Below are positions 1 through 11,536 of a stretch of DNA of 64,000 nt, one piece after another. Each line of letters starts with the position of its first letter. The first letter of the stretch is position 1. Source of the stretch: Apostichopus japonicus (taxonomy: Eukaryota > Echinodermata > Holothuroidea > Aspidochirotida > Stichopodidae); assembly GCF_037975245.1 (NCBI RefSeq), contig NC_092573.1, forward strand, positions 10,664,501-10,728,500. The letters run 5' to 3'. Below the pieces are notes generated by a model. The model had not been told where the DNA came from and did not search any database. It worked only from the letters and a program-made list of their open reading frames with translations. Both the position numbers and the translations under genes were made by a program.

Positions 1-367
1 CTATTTCTTTTTTGAAATTACTTAGCGATATCATTTAAAAAAAATGCTGAATGGGGGGGGGGGGCGGGCGGTCGCCCCCATCCCAAAATGCGTCATGTTC
101 CCCGACGACACGGTCGAGTTCGAGACCAGCCACAGTTGGTTTCATAGCACAATTCTACACACGCGTTATGATAGACCATATATAGTACATATATAGATCA
201 TTAGTGAGAGAGGAAAATGGAAACGTCAAAAAATGAAGTTGTCGGTTTAAGGGGTAGGGTGAGTCACACTTTTACGAAATCATTGATCCGTCACTGGCTA
301 CCCTTCAGCGCTGTAATGATGTCACTGTTCCTCTTTCTCTCCCCGGTGTCTTCGCGTTTTTCTTTTA

Positions 368-490
368 CTCCCTCCTTTTCTCCTTTTTCTCTCTTTCTTC
401 TTTTTCTTTTCCCTTCCTTCCTCTCCTCCTCCTCTTTTTTCCCCTCTTTTTTCCTTTTTTTTTCTCTTTTTTTTCTCTCCTCTTTTTCTT
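368..490 (+). repeat. 123-nt uninterrupted homopyrimidine tract
   Basis: Every base from 368 to 490 is C or T on the plus strand. It is followed at once by ACCCGGGGGGCGCGCGCCCC, which is GC-rich and self-complementary. Frames across it code only for low-complexity peptides. Confidence 0.9.
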
Positions 491-2432
491 ACCCGGGGGG
501 CGCGCGCCCCCAACGCCCCCCCCCCTGGATACGCACCTGATACGGAATGTACTAAAACTGACTAGAGTAACCCTCAGTTCTACTTATTTTCTGTGAATAT
601 ACGTCTCGTACATCCCCGTACGCGTGACACTTTACAAGTCGGCCTTTGATATTAACATTATATGGCAGCCGATAATATGGATATGAAAGGCAAACAGATG
701 ATTTAAATATTCATTAAAGTAAGTGGGAGGGTGGTGGAAGGTAGGGGGTGGGGGGGGGGACTGAGAACTTGCTCTCATCCCATCATGTGGAATGACGCAC
801 TGTGAGAACGAAATTGTTACCTGTGTATGGTGAAAGACTTGTGACCGAAAAGAGTAGGTCTGCTATACCGGAAGTGATCAAATTCAATCATTTAGTATTC
901 AGTCGTAAAGGTTTTAAAGGTTTTACCAGTGACTAATATTGTTGTCAACAGATCTATACATAAACAAATCATGGCTGATTCAAAGAGTACAAAATCACCA
1001 TGGTTCAATTTTCATAAAAGAGAAGATAATATATCGTAAACAAAGGAGAGGGGGAAACAGAATCCTTTTTCTTTGTAGGTAATAGATAAATTATAACTAA
1101 AGCGAACAAATATGAAAATTTACAATATTGTACGTTTTATTGTATGCTTCCCTCTTCATAATATTCATTGTATTATATATTATGCACTATGAACGTCTAG
1201 CAATTTCATCCTCTTCTTTTCATTGTTTCTATGTCTCTAATGAGGATATAAATATACATTATAAAGGTCTGTCAGGCCACGAATTTACATAAATATAAAG
1301 TTATTATATTTTCTTATACTGTGATATAAATGCTTCACTTTTTTTCTACTTTTCTGCAGAATAACTCTTTTGATTTTTTTTTAACTGAAAGTTTTCTTCA
1401 GTCGACTTGGTGAATAATTTCTATTGTTCTGGACTGCAATTTCATCTTGAAAAGAGTAAGCTATTATTGACTAGCATGGAACTCGAATTAGACAACAATA
1501 TTAATACGGATTCTGTCCTCTACCAGACAACAGTGCCTACAGCCAGGTCATGACCAGGGGTCAATTACGTCACCTGGCCCCCTATTTGCACTGTTCATGT
1601 ATCCCATATTTTCACGGCCCTCAAATTGACTCGGGCATACAGGGGCTGAATCCTCTGACCCACGCTCGTCAGGTATTGTACCAAGTGAGTCATACCGTTG
1701 TTAGTGTCGATTTCCTGTTTAGCCATTACTTTATTAGGGGGAGGTTGGGGTTGGGAGGGGAGGAGGAGAGGGGCGGAGGCAGAAGGCCCAGTACCGTACC
1801 TTGCATACACCGTATAACCAGAGACTACAGTGTCATTTGACGCAACTCAGAAAGTGGCAGGGAAGAAAATTTAGGTGAAATTTGACTAATTTTTGTTGAA
1901 ACAATTTTTAAGAAAAGAAAAGCAAAAGTTATCAACCTGAAAAAATATGATTAGATTTGAAGAAAAACACAATGCAAAGTCAATATGTGTTATATTAGAA
2001 TAAGTGTCCATTATGCAATTTCATGAAATAGATATCAGATTTTACTTTCATTTTAGAGAGTAAATAGTCGGGAAATTACACTCATGATTTGACAAAAATA
2101 GACTTTTATTCAATTTTTTTTTAAAGTTACGTTAATATTCTTCCTTATACTGAGTCTCTCTATTGACTAACCGAACACCCCTCAATGCCAATGGAATACC
2201 TTGGCAGGTCACATCCTCTTGAAAACTTTTTAGAGGTTTTTAGCACTATTGAAATTTTTGGGTCAAAACTGTTGACCTTTAAATTATCGAAAGTTATTAT
2301 CCCCTACAAATTGAATGTTTCATCCATACACACGGATTTGGAGGAGTTTACCACTTATGATCGATGTGACATTTCTCCTCACTGGAGAAGAAACACAATC
2401 CAGTCCAGGGACAATTTTTATATACTGTATTG

Positions 2433-2545
2433 TCATATCATGCTTCAAAGCACTTGTACTAACAGTATGAACAGTATGACTGTCCTCGCGTTTCTATCAT
2501 ACAGGTTAGGAACTGTACATACTGTCAGTACGAGTGCTTTGAAGC
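2433..2545. repeat. Hairpin with ~35-bp near-perfect arms
   Basis: ATCATGCTTCAAAGCACTTG (and the following TACTAACAGTATG) pairs with CATACTGTCAGTACGAGTGC (and the following TTTGAAGCATGAT), with two or three mismatches around a loop of about 45 nt. A second partial copy of CATACTGTCA follows at about 2,608. Confidence 0.65.
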
Positions 2546-3311
2546 ATGATGTGATAGGACAGTATGGAGTGGTATTAACATTAGCATCAGATGGAGGTTA
2601 GGAACTGCTCATACTGTCATAACCAGTGTTTGGATAGAATGATGCGAGGGAGGACAGTATAGAGTGGGTATTAGCGTTGCAAAATGATCCGTAACTGGCT
2701 GGAAGAAAACTGCAACCGACCAAGCTTCACATTGCCTAGCCTGTCGGCTCAAAACGCGACTGATTATTTATTTTTTTTAATGTGGACACGATAATACGAT
2801 GCCGTCGTCCTTAAAAACGTTCACTTGAATAGTTTAGAAAATTTATGCTAAATGGGGGAAAAGTAGAAGTTAATAACTTCAGAATTTGCAACAACTTTAT
2901 CAAATCCATGAGACGTATATACACGACTCCTGTCTAGGCAGGGGAAGAAAACCAGATCGTCCGGGCCCTGGGAAAATTGTTTGTCACCGGAACCAATTTT
3001 TGGAAATCATAATTATATTATGAAACGAGAATGCAATATTTTCTTATGCTATATTTCCCCGTGCCCCTAGTTAACCTCGGACCACCCCCCCCCCACCGAC
3101 CATACCCCCATTTCGTTACGTCAGTTCTATTCCTCGTCAGCAGCAGGGGATCGGGAGGGGGTCCATCCAGTGCGGAGGAAGATACTATAGCCTTTACTTT
3201 AAGTTTATTAGAATAGGCTTATAGAGGAAATTCCAAAGAGATTTAACAATGTATCATCATTGTCTACTTATTGAATGCAATAATATATGTGAACTATACG
3301 AACGAAAGAGG

Positions 3312-3685
3312 GTGACCTTGTAGTTAATTCACCTTAAAAAATAATATGTTATTTTATGCATATTATCAAAATAACAAATATTATTTGAAAACGTCCTCAT
3401 TTTAGCTGAACGAAAACCCACATATCATGGCATGTGATAATGAAAAACTTTAACTTCGAATAAATTTAATCTTTTTTTTCATCGACCTTGCAATTAATTC
3501 TTGCAATTAATTAAAATAATATGTAATTTTATGCATATTATGGATATCACCGTGTCAGCATGATTAATATCAAAGTATAACAAAGAGTATTTGCACACGT
3601 GCTAATTTTAGATTAAAGAAAATCCCACATATCATGACAGGTGATAAGGAAAAAATTAAGCTTCGAAGAAAATTTAATCTTTTTT
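3312..3685. repeat. Approximately 190-bp tandem duplication
   Basis: Two copies share AATAATATGT.ATTTTATGCA, CCCACATATCATG.CA.GTGA and TCGAA.AAA.TTTAATCTTT. They lie in AT-rich intergenic DNA before the Ig receptor exon. Confidence 0.7.
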
Positions 3686-4716
3686 GGCCCATCTGCGTGT
3701 TATTTTAAAGGTATATATACATATAACATCGTCATATCCTGTTAACATTTGACCTGTCAGCACTTCCAAGTCAGACTTACATCCGGTGTGAACAGAATCA
3801 CCGGATAAATCAGTGACCGAGCAAAAGTGATTGCGCACTCCACTTTTGTTTTTAAAGTTCATTTAATAACAAGCTTAGCGGTATTCTACTAGTCTGCTTT
3901 ATACTGATATTTTACTCGGGGATTTTTATTTGAGTCACTCTTTCCTTCGTTAGTTTACATCGCTGACCTGTAAAATTTGTTACAGTCAAACTTCTGCTTT
4001 AATCCGTTTACTTCGTTCCAATGTAAACCTCGAAGCTCACACGATTGTATAACGTTCAAGCGAGACGTCTATAAGTGAAATACTACGGGGTGCATACGGA
4101 TGAATTGTTTCCTGCGATTAAACAAGAAAAGCCTCAAATTTTCACAACTGATTCAATTCACACATTCAGAAGATAACTCAAAAGTCAATCAGTTTTTTGG
4201 GAAAGAAGAAGAAGATATTATTTACGTGTTTATTTATTGTTTACTTGATGTAAACGACTTTCTGTGAAATTCAAAGATTATCTTAACGGATCTAATCAAC
4301 GTGAGTGTGTGATTTCTGGAAAGAAACGAAGACTAACCAACCATGATGATGTTGTTGTTCTGATGGCTGTGTATGTATGGGCAGTTTTACGTTAAGGATC
4401 GATTGCCCCTTCTTGTACAAATTAATTAACTTTAACCGGGAAGTGACTATGACATACACGTTTCCTAATTTAGGTGTAACGTTGTAGGTATGTATCAAGG
4501 TCAATGCCTATAAGGAAGGTGAACTATAAAAGAGGTTTTTCTTTAAATATCGCCTTGGATTAATTTTATTGACAAAGGTTTGTTTTTAAATCGATGACTC
4601 ACGTAAATTAGTTAACATTTGGAGAAAATTTTTCCCATAGACTATCAAAGTGACAAAGTTTATTCAATACTAAAAAAAATCCATTTCTTAAACGACAAGT
4701 ATGGAAGAGTTTGCAG

Positions 4717-5939
4717 CAAGCGTTGAACCTAAACTTTCCTTAGCTAATGTGGGCGATGACGTCGAATTTTTGTGCAGCGAGATGCATGTCGAAGATGGAA
4801 AGGTTGACTCGGGGCCGGATTCGCCTCATTTAATTGGTGCGGATTATGGATGGGAAGCGTCGCCGGTTATTTTACAGGATGGAAGGTTCGAACTGACCGA
4901 TCAGAACCACGTCTTAAGGATTTTAGACCTTCAACCGTCGGATAATAATACTGATGTTATCTGCCATATCGATGGAACGTATGCTGGACAGACATACCGG
5001 ACAGTTGCAAGAGGTATGATCCAGCTACGGTCAAACCTATATCACGTGACGTCCAATCAAGATGGCGTCAATACACAGCCTAGCGTCACATACCCAGACG
5101 AAAACGTCGCCAATATCAGTGTTCGGAATGAATCGGCAACGTCCCTGGATCAAGCATCGCTCACGCCACTGTCTGTGTTCATAGTCGGATCCGCTTTACT
5201 TATAATTCTGATGATTATTTCAGCGTTAGCGTATCGTCGGCGGTCATCGTCTGCGAAGAAGAATCCATTGAAGAGAAATCTACGCGGGGCGCAGAGCACG
5301 ATAAGCAGGGAGAACTCATATCAATCGACGAAATTTAACACCGCACAACAGCCAATCGCTAACTTATTCGCTAATATCGAGGGCAGCAAACCGAGCACGT
5401 CATTCAGTGCTTTGCCTGTCGTCTCGGTCACGAAAGCGAACGACGAGCAGGATTTGTATGCGGTACCGGGAGAATGTGAATCGAACACCGTGCCTAGTCG
5501 CAAGCGGAGTAAACGGTATCTATCGCCGACGAATAATAAACGAAGACACGACAATCACTCACATGTCTATGGCAGAGTAGCGAGTCAAGATGGAGAGTAC
5601 GAATGCATGGACGGGAACCCGCGACTCCGTAACTGTGTGAGCCAACCAAACTTGGAAGACCATCAGGAACATAGGTACGTAAACTGGAAACAGAGTCGGA
5701 GCGATACCCGGTTTTCTGCGCCGATATATTCCACCCAGATCAATCAGAATGCTAATACTAACGATCAAGCGGTAACCGTAGTTCCTGATTCTCCCAGTGT
5801 AGAGTACGCTGAGCTAGACCTTTGCACTAGCTCGGGTGTGATTCACGGACGTAACAGAGAATCTTCTGGAAGTGTCACCAATATGCGAAAATACTCCGCA
5901 TTTTATCTGTGTTCAGGACAAATAGATCCACAAGAGTGA
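4717..5939 (+). CDS. Ig-domain transmembrane receptor with ITIM (terminal exon)
   Basis: The frame is open from an ATG at 4701 to TGA at 5937-5939 (412 residues counted from that ATG). I start the exon at 4717 because TTTGCAG precedes it in phase 1, the usual phase of Ig exons, and because the ATG would give a protein without a signal peptide; that peptide probably lies in an unseen upstream exon. Counted from the ATG, an Ig-like domain covers about residues 8-112, with Cys25 and Cys88, Trp51 and an L.I.DLQPSD F-strand approach. A hydrophobic segment at 157-178 is followed by RRR, as expected for a single-pass type I protein. The tail of about 230 residues has tyrosines at 207, 253, 273, 290, 300, 326, 343, 369, 398 and 402. 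VEYAEL (367-372) fits the ITIM consensus (V/I/L/S)xYxx(L/V/I), which recruits SH2 phosphatases once phosphorylated. YVNW (326-329) fits the Grb2-type YxN motif. I infer a cell-surface inhibitory or adhesion receptor; ligand and orthologue are unknown. Confidence 0.8.
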
Positions 5940-6557
5940 AGGTAACGAACTTAGAACAAGTCTAATAATAACTATATGTTGCTCATAGTAAATCAAGAAC
6001 TTTCACAGGGTAAAATATTGCAACAATCAAAATTGAACATAAATGTTTGCCTATGTCACTAAACCCAAACCGTTCAACACATTCAACGTAAATGTATATA
6101 TTTATATGTAATGAAGACCAAAACGTGAGCCTATACATATTTACGAATTGCCGAAAACTTTTCATTTTGACGAATTAAACCAATGATGAATAATTGGAAG
6201 GGAACGGACTGAAACCAACCGGCTATATATGCAGCTCAACTTCTTAAGATCTACATTTCTTCTTATGGCATTATTTATGTTAATTTATGTAAGTTTCTCA
6301 TCAAGACGTCATCGTCAACGAGTTACCACTAAAGTCAAAATTACATGCATGTAACCCGGTTCTGAGGCAGGAGGGTTTTCTGTGGCTTCCATTCTTCATT
6401 ATAACAGCAGCTATGGGAAATACTATATGAAGAAGTTGCCCTTTGATATAGGCCAATATACTTTTGTCACAAATTGTGACATTTGTAAGACATTATATTA
6501 AATATCTTATTTGGTAAATTAACGAATTCGTTATATTGTATATGTTTTCATCTTAAT

Positions 6558-6563
6558 AATAAA
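6558..6563 (+). terminator. Poly(A) signal for the Ig/ITIM receptor gene
   Basis: This is an AATAAA about 620 bp after the TGA at 5939, and the first canonical hexamer I find downstream. The 3' UTR would be about 5,940-6,580. Inferred from sequence only. Confidence 0.5.
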
Positions 6564-6755
6564 ATCTGTTTAATTTTACGGTAGAAAATGTAAATGATGT
6601 CAGCTGTGTCGAATATATTATACTTTTTGCTATTGATTCCGAAATGTGGCAAGACGAAGAGTTTGTATAATGTCAATTAAAGTCAATGCATAGAATAGAA
6701 TGCGAGTGTTTCATCGTGCCATTGAGCAATATAGAAATTACAAGAAACGTTACCT

Positions 6756-6827
<72 letters not shown>
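6756..6827. repeat. (TA)n microsatellite
   Basis: A run of TA dinucleotides with one early interruption lies 190 bp after the Ig receptor poly(A) signal. Confidence 0.9.
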
Positions 6828-6830
<3 letters not shown>

Positions 6831-8098
6831 GTTGTCTGATGATCGCTCAACGCGTGAAACTCTGAGTAACAACTACTATAGTTGCACTAGTCTCAACAAT
6901 AGTCTCCACACACATACCCGCTTTTCAACGCCCCCTCCCCCCCCCCCGCCCCAAAATAAAATAAATACAATTAGTTATAGCTTAACCGTGCTTGTAAACC
7001 TAATTATATACCTCATTTATAGCCTACATTATGACTCAGAAAGTGTTCACGTCTATACGTGCGTACGTCAAAGTATAAAGGTGGAAACATTTAAACATTA
7101 AAGTATCTCTTATTTAACTAATTATGTAACACATAACATGCAGTCGTTTGTTTGAAATTGCATCATACCATTCTTATCTTTCTTGAACAAATCATCTAAT
7201 GAGGAAAACGTGATCTTATCAGGAAATTGGTAATTCCATAAATTAAGGGTTCAACATTTTGACAATCTTGGTGTTCCTGGTACATCCTTAAACCAGTTAG
7301 CTAGATTGATCGTTAACATTATTTGTGTGTGTGTGTGAATGCATAGCTGTACGTTTACACTATAATGAGGTATTGTGAGTATAGGCTATTAAATACCTTG
7401 TTACTCTTTAATAACGTCGTTTTGTAATTACAATGGAAAATGTTTTATTGATTCACATAGTTAAAGTCGGACCACCCGATAAATGTCACCTATTGGTTTC
7501 CGAATATATGGATAGATAGAAATATAAGGAAAGTGTCTAACCGAATCATTAACAAAACAATAATAAATGTTACTACCATTCATCATTTTACTATATGTAC
7601 AAAAGCTAATAGAAATATATTCTACACGTTTCTAATTTACATAAAGCGTTGTAAAGCGGTATGTTTGTGTTAATGAATAAATTCGGGGGAAAATACTAAG
7701 ATATGTTGTTAAATGATCCACGAAATTTTTTTTTTACTTCAGAATAATGATTTATAAGCATTTGTAAATTCAAATGTTCCACGTTCGTCATATGGTATCT
7801 TTAAAATTTCCCAGTAATTAAGTTTTGTCTACATGTTTTCCTCAAACTTATTCTCAAAGTTTAACAAGTTTAACAAATAGGGATCTGCAGTCTCACCATA
7901 AATCAACAAGGGGCCCCTCGGTCCTTACTAGTTCCGCGAAACTGGACAAACTGGATGCAGACTCTGAAATCACTCTGGAATCTCTTAGGGACATTTCTGG
8001 GAAAATCCCTTAAATTTTCCATAATAACTAGCAAATTTTAGCAACAAATCGTTGCCAAGGCTGTTCATTAGGCAACTGTACACACGTCTGTTCGTCAA

Positions 8099-8445
8099 CC
8101 AACACTAAATACTCTGCATAAAACTATGCAACGTTAACACTGAATATTCTGCATAAAACTATGCAACGTTAGTAATGAATACTCTGCATAAAACTATGCA
8201 ACGTTAACAATGGATACTCTGCATAAAACTATGCAACGTTAGTAATGAATACTCTGTATAAAACTATGCAACGTTAATATTGAATACTCTGTATAAAACT
8301 ATGCAACGTTAACACCGAATACTCTGCATAAAACTATGTAACGTTAACACTGGATATTCTGTATAAAACTATGCAACGTTAACACTGAGTATACTCTGCA
8401 TAGAACTATACAACTTTAACACTGAATACTCTGCATAAAACTTTA
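8099..8445. repeat. 35-bp tandem array, about 9-10 copies
   Basis: The unit contains ATACTCTGCATAAAACTATG then CAACGTTAACACTGA. Copies alternate between GTTAACAC and GTTAGTAAT, and CTGCATA and CTGTATA variants occur. Confidence 0.9.
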
Positions 8446-8487
8446 ATATAAATGACCTATATTTATTTAATTGTTCGACTGTCTATC

Positions 8488-8615
8488 TGTTCACATGGGA
8501 TAACGCGCTCGTCATCAAAATGTTTATGTGGTCGCCTCTAGATCTGATCACTGGCGCGTTCACGTGCAGTGTGTAAATCGTGATCTGATGACGAGCGCAT
8601 TATCTCATGAGAACA
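8488..8615. mobile_element. 128-bp foldback with ~30-bp arms
   Basis: The left arm TGTTCACATGGGATAACGCG (continuing CTCGTCATCA) is answered by TGATGACGAGCGCATTATCT (continuing CATGAGAACA) with three mismatches. It starts 40 bp after the 35-bp array and may be a small MITE. Confidence 0.6.
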
Positions 8616-9788
8616 CAATTTAGTAACATTTTTAAGTTTGCATTTTGTGTCCCACGAAGTTTAAGGTACTTTTTCCTAGTTAAGGAGGTTCATCGTTCCT
8701 GATGCGATGTTGTTAAGGAAATACTAGTGAGTAAATACGTTGCTTGGCATAGGGTACTAACAGATTGTCTAACATTAAATATATAACACAGCTGAACGGT
8801 TACAGGTCATTGAATAATAGGAGGGCAGAGGGGGGACTCGTTCCCACTCGCAAAAAAAAGACATCAGAATACTTCCAATTAAATTTAATTACTTCCATTA
8901 TACTTCAATTAAATTACTTCCATTACGTTTTATAACACACGCACGTAAGCACGTATACATTGAAAACTTTAAGCTTGTAATACACAAATGTAAATATTGG
9001 AAATCGGAGCAATGTTAGCTCACTGAAAGAAACAAATATTTCACACCTCTGTTTTGGCCCCTCCCTCTAGACCCCTCCACAAGATGGACACCATCAACCT
9101 CCATCCCCAGCCCCCCCCCCCCCTATCCGATCAAACTGTGACTAGAGCCTGGGTCACGGTACGATAAGAACCCACCCTACCCTTCCTTTCTCCCTTAACC
9201 CCCACCCCCACCCCTCCTTCTGGGATAAATTCGTGTTCACAATGTTATGTACACCTGAAACCTCGGAAGTGCCTTGCTATTATTGTACTCCTGCAATTGG
9301 TTGAAATCACGTGATGAATGGTCTTCCACGTGCCATTTGTATGATATGTTATATCATTAATCCCAGTCCGACCAGGAGTTACCTGTGCATATTATCTTGG
9401 CTCATGCATACATGTGGCTTATCGTCAAGGGTTATTAACCTACTTCCCTTTAATTCATAGTTCCTTATTCTATTACGATGGTTATCAATCATTTAACACA
9501 GATAAAAATGAACCTGAGGGCAAGCACGAACTCGATGTAATGCTTATAGACCTATGGATATGAAAACATATAAAAGAAACAATGTGTCGGTCATTCAGGG
9601 TCAATCTTGAACAAAATACAAGCTTGAAATGGAGTATTTCTCAGTGTGTGTGTGTGTGTGTGTAGTGTCGTTATGTTAATGTTGAAATAATTCCGTTAGG
9701 AATTGGTAATTGGCAGGGTGAGGAAAAGTAGCCAAATAGAAAACAGAGACTAAAATCAGAAAGAAAATGATCCGCCCTGTCTCACACC

Positions 9789-9798
9789 GCGCATGCGC
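9789..9798. promoter_or_regulatory. NRF1-like palindrome GCGCATGCGC
   Basis: A perfect 10-bp palindrome matches the NRF1 core and sits in a small CpG-containing patch within otherwise AT-rich DNA. A GCCATCATTT sequence follows directly. NRF1 sites are typical of housekeeping promoters, and the next coding gene on the plus strand is snurportin, 1.6 kb downstream. That it drives that gene is inference. Confidence 0.35.
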
Positions 9799-10182
9799 CC
9801 GCCATCATTTCGGTTACATACGTAGAAAAGAAAAATCGGTTACACACGAAAACAACAGGGGGAAATTAGTTCGCGTTGCTAGGTAGATTATGTATTTAGT
9901 ATTGAAATGAACATTGATATATACATGTCTCAGCTCAATTTTAATGTAACTTGTTTGCGTAACTGTTCAAGGGAGAAAGAAGGAAGTCACATGCATACAG
10001 ATCTGTGAAAACCTCAGGGAATCCTATCCTACACTTAATCATATTCGTGATTTTGAGGAGAAAAAATCATCACGTGACATCAAATTTGATAATGTAAGAC
10101 TAGATGCGTGCGGTAAATTACCCCAAAAGTACAAAATAAATGCCTGAAGGAAACACAACTTTAGGTTACCCATTTGTGGTTA

Positions 10183-10191
10183 AAGATGGCG
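10183..10191 (+). promoter_or_regulatory. YY1-like site AAGATGGCG
   Basis: AAGATGGCG matches the YY1 consensus in the orientation usually seen just downstream of housekeeping transcription starts. With the NRF1-like site 390 bp upstream, it could mark the start of the snurportin transcript, with a 5' UTR intron before the ATG at 11385. Not proven by the sequence. Confidence 0.3.
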
Positions 10192-11384
10192 CCAGAGAGA
10201 AATTATTTGAAGGCAAGCCCTACGATATTAGTTGTATTGCGCATATATGCGTAGATTTCATCTGTCATATATCATACTGTATCATACTGTCTAGCCTCTA
10301 AATTATAGGCTAGACAGTGTGAAATGTACGGTATTTTCGATATAAACGTATCCTGCATGATTATACATAAAACTTTTCTAATACGAACCAAAACTCTATA
10401 ATGAATGACCTGAACAAATACTCTTAAATTTATAGTAACTGCCTTTGGGTGGGATGTGAGAAATTAAAGATGTAAAGCCGTTGGGCTCAACGTTGGGAAT
10501 TAATATTTTACGACCATAATATTTATGTCAATTAAAATTTCCCGTAAGTACAGGTTCATGAACTAAGTATTAATTAACTAGATGTTTAGGCTGCATAGAG
10601 CCGGACTTAAGGTTTACGATTGACCTATATTGAGCAGCAATACTTTAGATAATTTAACGGCTGCAAAAATTATTTCATATGCGATAAATAAATTACAGTT
10701 TGAGTAGACGTTGTCGAACCAGTCGCCGTGACCCTTCCTACATCATCCTTTCGATTAACTGCACTTCTAATAGTAACGATCCCATTTTTCAAAAATGATG
10801 TGCATAAAGTTTAAAAAAAAAATTGTAATCCTTAAGCAAACAGCAAACTTTGTTAAAAAATAATAACAAATATGTTTGCATTATTATCATAAGAATTTTC
10901 AATGTAATGTCCCAACAAGTTATGCTCACTTAGATCCAACAGGGAGACCTTATCTTGTATTGTTGCAGAACAATTTGCACTTTTAAAAGAATAATTCTTA
11001 AAGTGAAGTCATTACAAAATGTATGTTCTAATCACTTTTAAGGCTTATACTTTAGGAGTATATACTTCTTCAGCTCCTCTCCAACTTGTCGCCTATCCAG
11101 ATGGGTAGCGTTTAGCTAATGAGAACTTCTATCAAGACGTAGAGACCACATTACTTTTGTGATTTAGTGGGTAAGTCAATGGGGCTTTTAATGGACGTAT
11201 GCTACCTCAAATACATATCTGCCAAATGAAAACTGGGGACTTTCCGTTCTTACAGTAGCTTTGGGAGTAAATTACTGTTGTCAGTTAATATCATTCAACG
11301 TTCTCCTGGAATCAGAGAGAAAGTTAAAGTTAAAAGACAATAGCTTTACATTTGGCAACACTTTGTGGTATTTTTTGTTTCTAA

Positions 11385-11536
11385 ATGGAAGAATTAAGTT
11401 CGGCTTTTACAAGTGGTCTTGGTTTTGAATCCAAGGAGCCCACTGTACAGTCTCACTCATCACTGCACAAGGTAAAAGGATCAGGTTTGTCCTCACAGGA
11501 AGAAAGAAGACGAAGAAACCTGCAACTTCAAAAAGA
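11385..11536 (+). CDS. SNUPN: SNUPN exon 1: export signal and start of IBB domain
   Basis: The ATG at 11385 begins [11 protein letters not shown], which aligns with the conserved start MEELS of vertebrate snurportin. The exon ends in frame phase 2 after QLQK plus GA, with donor GTAAAA. The next exon supplies G, giving Glu51. Confidence 0.9.

Larger units (their letters stand above)
1..4700. other. Intergenic, upstream of the Ig/ITIM exon
   Basis: Apart from the homopyrimidine tract, the hairpin at 2.4 kb and the duplication at 3.3-3.7 kb, I see no gene. G- or C-runs occur at about 53-65, 750-760 and 3,085-3,095. The missing 5' exons of the Ig receptor may lie here or beyond the window, but I could not identify them. 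Confidence 0.5.
6580..11384. other. Intergenic between the Ig receptor and SNUPN
   Basis: Holds the (TA)n run, the 35-bp array, the 128-bp foldback, a (GT)n run at about 9,643, poly(C) at 9,110, the NRF1/YY1-like sites and a perfect 12-bp hairpin (ACTGTCTAGCCT at 10286 with AGGCTAGACAGT at 10307). No gene is seen. Confidence 0.5.

Noticed and set aside
217-540. 107-codon plus-strand frame with a hydrophobic Phe/Leu/Ser run
   Set aside because: The apparent membrane segment is the homopyrimidine tract; the opposite strand gives an equally artificial Lys/Arg/Glu peptide.
1550-1840. 96-codon plus-strand frame containing a GTGAGT
   Set aside because: No recognisable domain, and its C-terminal half is a G-rich low-complexity stretch.
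3674-3862. Minus-strand frame with an internal GTAAGT donor
   Set aside because: No acceptor or family motif supports it and it overlaps the end of a local duplication.
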